DNA from: Dichomitus squalens LYAD-421 SS1
Taxonomy: Eukaryota; Basidiomycota; Agaricomycetes; Polyporales; Polyporaceae
Length of the DNA stretch: 64,000 nucleotides
Assembly: GCF_000275845.1 (NCBI RefSeq)
Contig: NW_006766907.1
Span: forward strand, 113,824 to 177,823
Reading direction: 5' to 3'
Positions 34,846 to 46,509 of this stretch are shown one piece after another. The notes beneath the pieces were generated by a model. It ran no database searches. It was not told where the DNA came from and saw nothing but the letters and a program-made list of their open reading frames with translations. Made by a program: the position numbers and the translations under genes. Within the stretch, counting starts at the first letter, position 1. Each line of letters opens with the position of its first letter.

Positions 34846-35600
34846 ACACGAGTGTGGCGCGCACGCCTTCGCGACTGAGCACGGGGCTTAACACCTATTC
34901 TTGGAACGCGTGACCCAGACAGCAGACGGCTGATTCGCAAGAGAGGCGCGATATGCCCGCTCGACGCCGTCCGCATGCCGTACATTTCGAACGGTCGATG
35001 CAAATCAACTGACGATTCGACCGTGCGGAGTTCCCAGGGACGGGCGGGCGGATGAGCGATTAATGCTGAAGCGTCTCAAAAGCCGCTGGTGCGCGAGCAA
35101 ATTGCGAACGATCGTGCACCGCACCGAATAACGCTCAGAGAAGGAAAAGGAGTTACGCACGGTCGACGCCAAGTGCGCACGCCAGAAGTACCAAGAAATT
35201 TACGTCCGTGGTCCCTTATCCTGTGGCGCAGCGAGCCAGGGATCGAGGATTGCGTCAAACGCTCCTTAGGGCTGGGGACTGACCCCGTATGAGGTGCCAC
35301 ACACATAGAAGGATTGGGTATGCTGCAAGAGAAGGGCCAAGCATAATGAAGAAGCACACACCTCGCATACGCCGCATGAACGACGAAGGTGGCCATTCGT
35401 ATGCAATGATACGATGACGTGTCGCAGTAGCTATCGGCGCGAATCCTCTCCATGAAGCGGCCGGCGCAGCGACGCGCGAGACGCTCCGCGAGGTATGCCC
35501 GAGTGAAGAACCGAGAAGATGGCCAAGCAAGACCAGAGCAGAGCAAGAGATTATGCGAACGCCAAGCGCGACGGCGCTGTATAATATGTGACAGTAAATA

Positions 35601-36449
35601 TTAGAATGGAAGCTTGGAGTATGACACCGGTCGGGCAGGGCTGATGGGCGAAGGCGTCTTGCGCCTGTACGTCTGAAAAAGAGAGCAGTCGTGTCAGCAT
35701 GTGTCCGGACGGTCGTAAGCTACGGTCAGTCTTCCGCCCGTTCAGCCGACTGAGCAACTTCGTTGTCGCACTTTTGGTAACGCCACGACTGACCGCCGGA
35801 TGTATCGGAGCACAGCGGTCGACACGAAATGATAGGGCGGGAGGAGCGGGAAGAGAGCAGAAAGCATATCGACGCGTTTACTCACCGTCTTGAACCGCTC
35901 GATGCGGGCCTTCATGTCCTTCAAGAGCATCTTCTGCTCCCGCTCCCTCCCCTGCTGCGTCCGCTGCCACTTGTGGCCCTTGAACATCCGCTTCCTGCCC
36001 GCATACAATCGGTTGCCCACGTCCGCGCCCTTGACCTCCTTCTCCTTGAACTCGCCCTCCCATTCTACCTGCCCACTCCACCACGGCTGCCCCTTCAGCT
36101 GTGCGTCCGTCACCAGGATCTCGCCCTCCACGACCGCGTCCCCGTTCGCCGGCGCAGCCACAGTCTGAGATACAGTCTGTGATGCTGCCGGAAGCTCCTT
36201 GTGGGAGAGCTTGGGTCCAGGAGGGAGGAGATGCAGCGTGCCGCTAGCACGCGCGTTTTTGACAAGTTCCGCTTGTCGCCTGAGAGAGTACTTTGCAGGG
36301 GCCCAGCGACCGGTATCGGGGTTCTTGAAAGGAAGGAAGGGGTTCCGGACTTTTGGCCGCGTAGTTGATAACTGCGGGTCAGCAGCCTTGAGGACGGGAG
36401 CGAGTTCGCGTACGCGGAACTGCTTGACAAGCCGCAGGGCTGAAGCCAT
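35601..36449 (-). CDS. MRPL25: Mitochondrial large-subunit ribosomal protein mL59
   Basis: Exons 36449-35886 and 35672-35601 (intron 213 bp) encode 211 residues. The signature of the mL59 (yeast Mrpl25) family is clear: NPFLPFKNPDTGRWAPAKYS, then LRRQAELVKNARASGTLHLL and PPGPK. The YAGRKRMFKGHKWQRT block and LKDMKARIERFKT follow, and the second exon supplies a basic tail ending KLPF. The protein is a structural component of the fungal mitoribosome large subunit. The start at 36449 (MASALRLVKQFRVREL) gives a short basic N-terminus suited to mitochondrial import; an upstream in-frame ATG at 36518 would add 23 residues. It is divergently arranged with SEC62 across about 400 bp. Confidence 0.88.
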
Positions 36450-36848
36450 GATTTTAGAAGAAGGGGTGTTTCTGGGAGAGACCGGGCTCGCTTGAAACGA
36501 GACGGAGAGGGCCGTCAAAGCGGTCTGAGCACAAGCACTGCAGAGTCCAGCGAAGGAGGGCGCTAAGGGAAACTGACTGATAGGCGCCCCGCGTCTCGTA
36601 TGCTGACGTCAGCCTAGTATTACCCGATATGGAATGCCTGCCAGCCCGTCAGCCTCGGTGAGGTGGCTTGCCAGCTCAAACCGCACAGTCTTTCTTTCGT
36701 TCACCGTCTTCGCCGCCCACGGGAGTGGTCTCTTCCTACACTACGACTCCCCGCTAGTGCGTATAATTGCCCTTCTCTTAGCCCCTCTTTCGGTGATGTG
36801 ATGGCTGACTGGAGCGTGGGGATCTTGCAGGTATACCTTTACCTCGCT

Positions 36849-37859
36849 ATGGAGCAGCAGTCCAAGGCTCCGCAGGACATCCGGAATGTCGTCAACTTCC
36901 TGCGTAGCAGCAAAGCGGGCATGAAGGTCCGCGTTGGCGTGCTGAACGGGAAGCGCATAGACTACTTCAAGGGTACGTCCGAATAGTACTATATGTTCCC
37001 TAGACATGTCTTCATAGAACATTGTCGTACAACCACAGGCAAGGCCGCTGTAAAGGCTCTCACCTCGCCCGCGTACGCCAAGCTCAAGAACGTCCCCAAG
37101 GTTTCTACCGAAGAAGAAGCGACCCAGCTCCTCCTCTCTATCATTCCCTTCGCCTTCTTCCTCCGCGTCGAGCGCGGCGCGCCCTCCGGCTCAGCTTCCT
37201 CTTCCCCCAAGACGCTCCAGATCACTCAGATGCAGACATTCGTTCTTTCGGACTATTACGCGTGGTTCTATGAGGGCTCGCAGTTGACGACGTACTTGGG
37301 CGGTGTGGCTATGGTTGCCGTCATGCTCGGGGGAGTCATGTTCCCTCTCTGGCCGCCCATCATGCGCTTGGGTGTGTGGTACCTCTCGATCGGCGTGCTG
37401 GGCTTGATCGGCTTGTTCTTCGCGCTGGCGGTCGTCCGCCTAATATTCTTCATCATCACCATCATCGTCGCGAGCCCTGGTATCTGGATATTCCCGAAAC
37501 TGTTCGCAGACGTTGGATTCGTGAGTGTTCCTCTTTGTCTCGCTTGCATTCCTACCCGCCCCGTCAAGGCGCATGCATTCTAACAGCACACATGACTGAC
37601 GCATGGCAATTTCGTGCCCCAGGTCGAGTCGTTCATCCCGCTCTGGGAATGGGACCTCCCCAAAAAGAAGTCCAAGAAGAAGCGCAGCGAGAAGTCCGAG
37701 AAGAAGGGCAAGTCCGCGGCCGTCTCGCCTACAAATGGCGAGGGCTCCCCTTCCCCAAGCCTGTCAGCACGCATTGAAGAAGTGCCCGACTCGGACGACT
37801 CACGCCCCGCGAGCAGACAAGCCCGCGTAGAAGAGGTCCTGGATGAGGACGACTCATAG
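36849..37859 (+). CDS. SEC62: Protein translocation protein Sec62
   Basis: Three exons (36849-36972, 37039-37520, 37623-37859) give 280 residues. The cytosolic N-domain has VVNFLRSSKAGMKVRVGVLN, GKRIDYFKGK and LLLSIIPFAFFLRVERG. Two membrane segments follow (YLGGVAMVAVMLGGVMFPLW; IGVLGLIGLFFALAVVRLIF) and then FVESFIPLWEWDLPKKK. The C-tail is a strongly basic KKK run changing to acidic Ser/Asp repeats (EEVPDSDDS, EEVLDEDDS). Sec62 partners Sec61 and Sec63 in post-translational import into the endoplasmic reticulum. Exon phases are consistent (1, 0). ATG 36849 is preceded by an in-frame ATG at about 36801, which would need translation through a splice-like GCAG/GTA site, so I prefer 36849. Confidence 0.93.
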
Positions 37860-38692
37860 TTGCGTTTCGATTTACATTTTGCCGCGGTGTCAACGTGGCT
37901 GCTGTGCCGTTGGCCGTTGGCGGGGGGCTGGATGGGCTGAGCTCGATGACTTACTATATCACGCTGTATCTATCTGCCAGTCTGCTATTCCTTCACTTGG
38001 GATATTTTATCATATGGTACGAGCACAAACATGTCCAGATATGAACGTTTACGTTGACTCGCGACATTCCCGGTGTCATCGCGCGAAATGGGTGAACGAA
38101 GAAATACTGAATGCAGCTACGGGACATTCAGACTTCACCACACTGAACATAGGCTATGTACTTATTAAAGCGTTTTCGCTTATCGTCCTGGCGCTCGCGC
38201 AAATCCGCACCACATCTGCATCCGACCATCATGCATCAATCCTCGTCTGCTGCGCCAATTCACTCACTTCTTGCAGACTCTCGCTCTCTGAGCATTCCCG
38301 CGCATGGCCACGCGCCAACCTATTGTGCGTCTTGGGCACGGACCCCCCCTCCTCCCCCCGCGAAGCTCACCCTTGGCGATTTCTCCTCAACGACATCTGC
38401 ATACCTTCGTGGTCCAATGGCATCCGTTCGTGAGCAGTGTTGTCATATATTCGGGAGCGGGTGCGCGAGACATGACGCAGGACCAGCGCGACGGAGGTGT
38501 TGTGGACCTCTGAGATATCGGTGTATGAGTTGAGGCAGCGGGCGAAGAAGCATGGACCGTCTCAGTACTTACGCGGGCCAAGAAAAGGCACACCCCAGCC
38601 GACCTTGCCCGCAGTACAACCCTTCCTCATGCTTTCCAAGTTCATGAACTTGAAATCGCCCTTCGACCGTCCAGCCACACCCCGCACTTCTC
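37860..38692. other. Intergenic, SEC62 3' end to alpha-galactosidase promoter
   Basis: About 830 bp with no recognisable coding. The segment just before 38693 is pyrimidine-rich and ends in a short leader to the signal-peptide start. Confidence 0.5.
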
Positions 38693-40574
38693 ATGGCTCG
38701 TACGCTCCTTACTCTCGTCTCGGCAGTGCCAGCAGTTCTGGCCCTTAACAATGGCTTGGCACGCACCCCCCAGATGGGCTGGAACACCTGGAACCATTTT
38801 GGCTGCGGGATCAGCCAGGATACCATTGAGAACTCGGCCAAAGCCCTCATCTCCAACGGCTTGTACAAGTTAGGCTACGAATGTGAGCATGACAGACGCA
38901 GCTGCGATTGAGGTTTGAGTGCTTCATCTCCAGTACACGTCCTCATCCGCAGATGTCCTCGTCGACGACTGTAAGTTCCTCCTCGTCCTCCCGTTCGGCA
39001 CAGCTATGTTGACGCATCGGAACAGGCTGGCAAGCTGATGCTCGCGATCCCAACACTGGCGCTCCCGTAGAGGACAAGAGCAAGTTCCCTGATGGGATCA
39101 AAGCCGTCGCAGACAAGATACACTCCATGGGCCTGAAGGTTAGTACGCGGCCATACGAGTGCGATCTCTCCGTCACTTCAAGTGTTCGTAGTTTGGCATC
39201 TACAGCAGCGCGGGAACGTAAGCATCAGCTCTACCTACTCAAGCGGTGTCCTGTGCCGTGAATCAGACTGAGCTCCGACGTCAGGTACACATGCGGCGGC
39301 AAGTTCGGCTCCCTGGACTATGAGGAAATAGACGCGAAGACCTACGCTTCCTGGGGAGTCGACTACCTGAAGTATGACAACTGCAACAACGAAGGCCGCG
39401 CAGGCACACCCCAAGTCTCATACGAGCGCTATAACAACATGTCAAAGGCCCTGTTAGCGACGGGCCGTCCCATTCTATATTCCATGTGCAACTGGGGCGA
39501 GGATGGGCCATGGAGCTTCGCCGTTGTAAGGTCATATACTTGTAGCTTTTGGCACGTCTGCCCAGCGTGACGATCGTTTTCTTGCAGAACATTGCGAACA
39601 GTTGGCGCATCTCTGGAGATATCTACGATGTAAGATAGTTCCGCTGATCCGGTCAAGAGGGTATCATGTTGACTGCATTGTAGAACTTCGACCGTTACGA
39701 TGACCGCTGTCCGTGTACAAGCGTGCTGGACTGCAAGTTGGCTGGCTTCCGTGAGCGACATGCATGCACTTACACCTGAACGCCTGTGCTGATTATCCGC
39801 CTCAGATTGCGCTATGTCTCGCATCATCGACTTTTCTGCTCCGCTCTTGCAGAAGTCGGGCAAGGGCCACTGGAACGATCTCGACATGCTCGAGGTCGGC
39901 AACGGTGGTATGACCTACGACGAGTATGGTGAGTAGTCTCTCTGCATTATGAGAGTGTTCGCCTGACGGGATCCTGCAGTCACGCACTTCTCAATGTGGG
40001 CCTTGGTGAAAAGCCCTCTCATTCTCGGCAACGAGATCACGAGCATGGTTTGTTGTCTTGCACATGGTGCCTATGCCGTTTCGCTTACGCAAGGTGCTTG
40101 GGCGTGCAGTCGGATGAAACAAAGCAGATCATCACCAACGACGCTATCATCGCTGTGAACCAAGACTCGAATGGTTCGCCCGCCGGCCGTGTGTGGAAGA
40201 AGCCAGCGTCCCAGGGCGGCGACATCCAACTCTGGTCAGGTAGCCTGTCTAACAAGTATGTGCTCCCCGTCCTGCCACCCACGCATGCATGCTGACCCCG
40301 AAACACCCTTCGCAGCCAATACGTCTTCGCGGTCTTGAACACTTCCCCTGTAAACCAGACGGTCGACATCTCGTTCCTTGATGTCTTCGTCGACCAAGGC
40401 AGGTCCTTCGGCTCCGGCACGTTCACGCTCTACGACCTTTGGCAAAAGGATCCGTCCGGCAAGTGGGGCGCCCCGGTGGGCAACGCGCAAGGCACGTACT
40501 CCGTCTCGGTCGACACTCACGCCACTCGCGTCTTCAAGGTGGTCCCGGCTCCATCGTCGAAACGGGAGTTATGA
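38693..40574 (+). CDS. Secreted alpha-galactosidase, GH27
   Basis: Eleven exons can be joined with all phases consistent: 38693-38882, 38953-38970, 39026-39138, 39192-39217, 39285-39525, 39588-39629, 39684-39750, 39806-39928, 39980-40047, 40110-40255 and 40316-40574. The product has 430 residues. A signal peptide ([17 protein letters not shown]) precedes [20 protein letters not shown]. The catalytic nucleophile lies in [10 protein letters not shown] and the acid/base in [25 protein letters not shown] and the C-terminal beta domain (FAVLNTSP..., TLYDLW) complete the family fold. The enzyme removes terminal alpha-galactose from oligosaccharides and galactomannan, consistent with a plant-degrading fungus. 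Exon 2 is only 18 bases (YVLVDD region). Confidence 0.93.
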
Positions 40575-40892
40575 CTATTGGCAATCCTCGCGGGCACGAC
40601 GGTGGGCGCCACTCTCGTGCTTGTCGCGCTCGTGAGGTGGAAGGTGATCGGCTGGAACAAGTTCTTGATGAAGACGAAAGTTGCGTGATTGGGGAGATGG
40701 ACACGTGTTTGCTCTGACACGTTGCGTGCGCACATTCTTGTGCGTGCTGCAGCATCCGGGAGTTGCGGTACTCCCCGCTTGTACATACCTTGCGAATCGT
40801 TGGTAGTACATACCTCCGAGTATTCGATAATTCTGGACATTCTGCTCTTGACACTACAATCAGAGCCAGAGCATGCGGAAACGAAGTAAATA

Positions 40893-40965
40893 TGTTGAGC
40901 TGCCGAGGAATATGTATAGTCGTCCGAAGTTCCAAAGAGAGGCCAGGCAAATGCCGCGGCTGCGA
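40893..40965 (+). repeat. Relic related to the repeat end at 62.94-63.01 kb
   Basis: GTTGAGCTGCCGAGGA...GTCGTCCGAAGTTCC and then CAGGCAAATGC follow the same order as the sequence at 62937-63010, with a shorter middle. It lies directly before the MITE at 40975. Because similarity runs past the terminal repeat seen at 62994, this is a dispersed family whose true ends are not clear. Confidence 0.45.
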
Positions 40966-40974
40966 GAACGTTTA

Positions 40975-41418
40975 CGATTTCACGCAACTGGCTACGTAGC
41001 AGGCTGCCTAACCACGTATTCACGCAGTCGATTGATGGCGAAGCTCGCCAAGTTCTGTGTGTGTGCCCCGCAGTCGTGTAACTGCGCGTCACTTGTATGT
41101 TGTAACTGGAGCGCCCTCCGGTGGCAGGGGGTTCGGCGAAGGGCATGGCTCAAGTCTATACATCCTGCAAACCCCTTGAGTAGACTCATTTTGAGCGCAT
41201 TGAGTACTGGATAAATGGTAGAGAATATTTGGACTATAGTCGATCTACATTGCGCAAGGAAAGACCTTTGTTGCAGGGGTCACTGAGAACCAAGAATAGG
41301 ATCCTTAGCGTCGCTTACCCGACTCTGCGATTACACGACTGCACCCTTGTATTGTAACTGCGAAAGCGAACGCGCGACTGCGTGCATGCGTGGCTATGTA
41401 GCCAGTTGCGTGAAATTG
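40975..41418. mobile_element. MITE with TA target duplication
   Basis: The ends read CGATTTCACGCAACTGGCTA and, reverse-complemented, CAATTTCACGCAACTGGCTA, extending a few more bases with one mismatch. Both are flanked by TA (40973-40974 and 41419-41420). Length 444 bp, no coding frame of note. It lies in the convergent interval between the alpha-galactosidase and the SDH assembly factor gene. Confidence 0.75.
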
Positions 41419-41603
41419 TAAACTCTCTGGGCATAAGGAGCCTAAACGAAATCTTGCAATCGTAATAGCCTGTTGCGGAGGAACGTTGGATGTTGGCTAG
41501 CATCTCCCATCGAACACAATCCACATGACCCTCCATTACTGGTGCTTCCAAGCACCGTACAGGGAGAATAGTGCACGTCGAGAACGCAAGCGAGTGAACC
41601 GGG

Positions 41604-42211
41604 CTACGAGAGATCAGGCATCCTCCGCACGACCTTGCCCTCATTCTTCGTATGCTCCGCCAGCTTCGCGAGCACCCTCGAACCCGCCCACCTCGCGGGG
41701 GGCGCCTTCTTCCCCGTCGCCCAGTAGTAGATGTCCCAGTCCGGCTCGTCCAGCAGCTGTCCGCCATGGCCGTGCAAACGTACCCCGTCAGTTTCTCTAT
41801 ATTCCCTTGTCTCCATGTGCCCCGCAGAGGCTACATGGGCACGAGATAAACGCGCACCTTATCGAACTCCCGCAGCTCCTCCTCGCCCATCGACCCCAGC
41901 CTCTCCTGCGCGAACGTGCTCAGCAGCAGGTCGCTCTCCAGCGTGCCCCGCTTCCGGCTCTGGTACACCAGTCTCGCGCGCATCTTCTCGACGCTTTCCC
42001 CGGGGCGCGGCAGCGGCTCCGGCGCAGGCGCGTCGGGAGGCGACGTCGTCTTCTCCAGGTGCCCGGGCATATTCGGGAGCAGCCACGGGTCCGCGCCGCG
42101 TCGCGCGGTCACTGAGAGGAGTCGCTGGCAGTACACTGTCGCAGATGTAGATGACATGGGCGATGTCCGGAGGCAGCGCCGTGCAGCGAAACTAAGCATG
42201 GTGGCAGACAT
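41604..42211 (-). CDS. SDH5: Succinate dehydrogenase assembly factor 2 (Sdh5)
   Basis: Exons 42211-41858 and 41756-41604 give 168 residues. The conserved core is complete: [40 protein letters not shown], then after a 101 bp intron [16 protein letters not shown]. It ends [18 protein letters not shown] and VVRRMPDL. This mitochondrial matrix protein promotes covalent flavinylation of the Sdh1 subunit. The N-terminus (about 50 residues, Arg/Ser-rich, [15 protein letters not shown]) suits a mitochondrial targeting peptide. ATG 42211 or 42199 are both possible starts. Confidence 0.93.
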
Positions 42212-43650
42212 GGTGATGGAGGGAGGTGGCAAGCGGCCTGGGGCGGATGCGCCGCGCGCGACGCTCCCCGGCCCCGGATTCCTCGGAGTCCGGACGACGG
42301 AAGCAGCCCCAGGATTTGGCTCCGCTATGGCAATGGCTGGAAACGAACGTCGCCGCCTCTCTTGTCGTAAAACAGGCACATCCCCACGCGGGGTGCGCCG
42401 GACGCTTTCTGAGTCCCGACTAAACCTTCTACGAAATAATCTTCAGTCTACATAGCTCAGGAGATCAGCGCTTCGATACAGCCCCCGAGTGGGCTGAACG
42501 AGCCTCGAGCGAACATGGACGATCGTCGCGCCCGGCAGAGCGAGCGGGAGACTAGAGTTGTATTACGTAGCCTAAGCCTATTCTCACATCGACGCATCGT
42601 CAGAGCAGAGCGGGCGGACACGAGAACACGACAAGAGAGAAAGAGATAGGGAGAAACAGGGAATTGGGGGGCAGCAGCTTGAGTGTACACACAGTATGAG
42701 AGACGGATATGTTAAACCGTAGCTGAGTAAGGAAGAGCGTCGGAAGAGTTGTTGAGACAGAGGAAAGCCGTAAGGAACGGACGAAAGGAGTTGTATAATG
42801 GGAATGGTTATACGTGGCACCACACGAAGGGTATGCCGTAGGAGAAGGAATGTGATAGATAGGACAAGTGCAAGAGGAGGCGAAGGCGGCACGACGGGCT
42901 AGTAAAACAGGCGAAAGCGAGAAGAACACCGTTGGGGATGAGATAGATAGTGATTGGGTCATGCCACTTCGACGACGAGATTGTACGGGTACGTGCAGAT
43001 GGGATACGTGCGGATGCGGGAAACTCGAGACGAAGTAAGCGAGAACGAGCGTGGAGGCGTGAAGCAAGGAGCGAACGAACTGGACTAGCTGGGGATCCAT
43101 GGGCGTGCAAAGACAAGAACAGAACCCCTTCGTATAAACCGAACGTGACAGAAGAAAAGTATGCAGCGATAATGTCCGGCATTGCGTGCGTCTCGCGCGC
43201 ATCGTCGTCGTCGTCTCCGTCTTGGTGTTGTCGATGATGGTTTTACAGCAGCTCCTCCCGTTGATCGCCCCATCGAAGCCCTTGCTGCTCCTTTTCTCCA
43301 CCCAGCTTGCCACGGCATTCCCGTGTCCGCGATGGCGTCTACATATCTGCATTGCTCCCTCTCCAACATCGACTGCTTGGCGATCTCTTCCTCCCCTCTG
43401 CACGACGGCTGCACCACCTACCCGCACATTCGACGTCTTGACGTTCCCTCGCGGGTTCCGCGCCCGTCGCACCGGCCGTCCGACGCGCCGAACATATCTG
43501 ATAACACGTGTCCATGTATATCCACAACAAAAGCCAGGCGCCACGACAGCCAACCAGGGGAGGGGGTAGAGGGCAGGGGAGGGGGAGGCAAGGAGCGTCT
43601 GTGACATGACGACAACACGAGACAGAGTATAAGTACTGACGGTGCAGCCC
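42212..43650. other. Intergenic, SDH5 promoter and PP1 3' UTR
   Basis: About 1.4 kb. A 335-codon minus frame (42600-43607) spans most of it. It has a Ser/Thr/Leu/Phe composition typical of a chance frame in pyrimidine-rich sequence and shows no motif, so I read this as non-coding. Confidence 0.5.
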
Positions 43651-45129
<1,479 letters not shown>

Positions 45130-45876
45130 GTCTAGCGCAGCGTCTCGGCGGCGGGCCAGTCGTGAAGAGTGAGGTCGTGAGGGTCGGGCTGGGGTCGTGA
45201 GGTTCGGGCAGGCGGGCGAGCGGGGAGAACAAGGACGATTAGACGCTTTTGGTCTAGGCTTTTCTGGGCGAAAATTCACCCGGCACTGGGGCAGCTGTGG
45301 GGGATGTCGGCGGCGACGTTGGCGGCGATGAGCGTGTTGTCAGCCGGCTGAGAGAAGAGAAAAATTGGGACTGGATGGACGCGGCGAAAGATAACGAGCG
45401 TCGGATGATGCTGAGTCGGCCATCCCTCGTGCCTTGTGCGCCACAAGCACCGAGCGGAGTCCAGTCGGGCTTTCAACCCCGCGCTCGGTGCTCACTGAAC
45501 TTGATCTCGACCTCAATTGTGTTCGTGCTCTCGCTCGCGTCAAATGCGATCATATCCCATAGAGGCGACGACAGCATGATAATCCAATACCTCATTTACA
45601 GGGTGGACGAGAGAAAAGTACATGATAGACTGCAACGAGCGGGGATGCGGGTATAGTGTGGATCGTCAAGGAATGTGGTGCATGGAGTGTTCTACAGACG
45701 ATTATAGCTACTACATCACGACGAGCAATGCAAACGATGAACTATTATGCGCATAGTACGCTAAGCAAAGGAAGTACAGATATCTGTTCCCGCAAGTAGA
45801 AACAAAGGCGCGGGCAGAGTAGACGCGTGTATACTAGCATGCAGATGTCATGAAGGAGCACAACGATGCCTGCATC
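45130..45876. other. Intergenic between PP1 and PH-domain genes
   Basis: About 750 bp. It contains the PP1 promoter and the 3' UTR of the PH-domain gene. Nothing else recognised. Confidence 0.5.
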
Positions 45877-46477
45877 TCACGACTCCGCCGCGGCCGCGGC
45901 CGTGCTGCTAGGGTTCGCAGCATCGACAGTGCGTGGACGTCGCCTCCGCCGCCTACAAATGCAACACCGCGACAACCGTCAGCAACGCAGCACGCACGAC
46001 AATCACTACTTTGACACGCACCTGGGGAATATCGGGCCCCGCGGCATCGGACGCTCGTCCAGGTCGAGCGCAACGTTCGTCCCCATCTGTATCCCCTGGA
46101 ACCACGCCGCACGTGTTAGCCAGAGACCATCCCATAAAACGCCGCCGCAACTGACCTCGATCCAATCGACGACCGCCGCGACGTCCTTGGCCTGCAGCAA
46201 GAACTGCTCGCCCATCATCCGCACCCGGATCACGTTCTTCCGCTTCACGTAGTCGCTCGCGAGCCCGCTCTCCGCGTGCTGCAGCGTGTACTGCTTGATG
46301 AGGTCCTTCGCGTCGGGCACGTACGCCTCCTCCTTCTCCTTCTCCTTCTCCTTCTCCCTTTCCTTGTCCTTCCCGCCACCGCCCCCAGCGCTGCTCGTGC
46401 TCGACGAAGAGTGCGGGAGGAAGCTCCTGCGCGAGAACCGCGACGCGCTCTCGCTCATGCTCGTCGGCACGGACGTT

Positions 46478-46509
<32 letters not shown>

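Noticed and set aside
42600..43607. 335-codon minus-strand open frame
   Set aside because: No motif, composition of Ser/Thr/Leu/Phe typical of a chance frame in pyrimidine-rich DNA, and overlapping frames of similar length on the other strand. More likely PP1 3' UTR and spacer.
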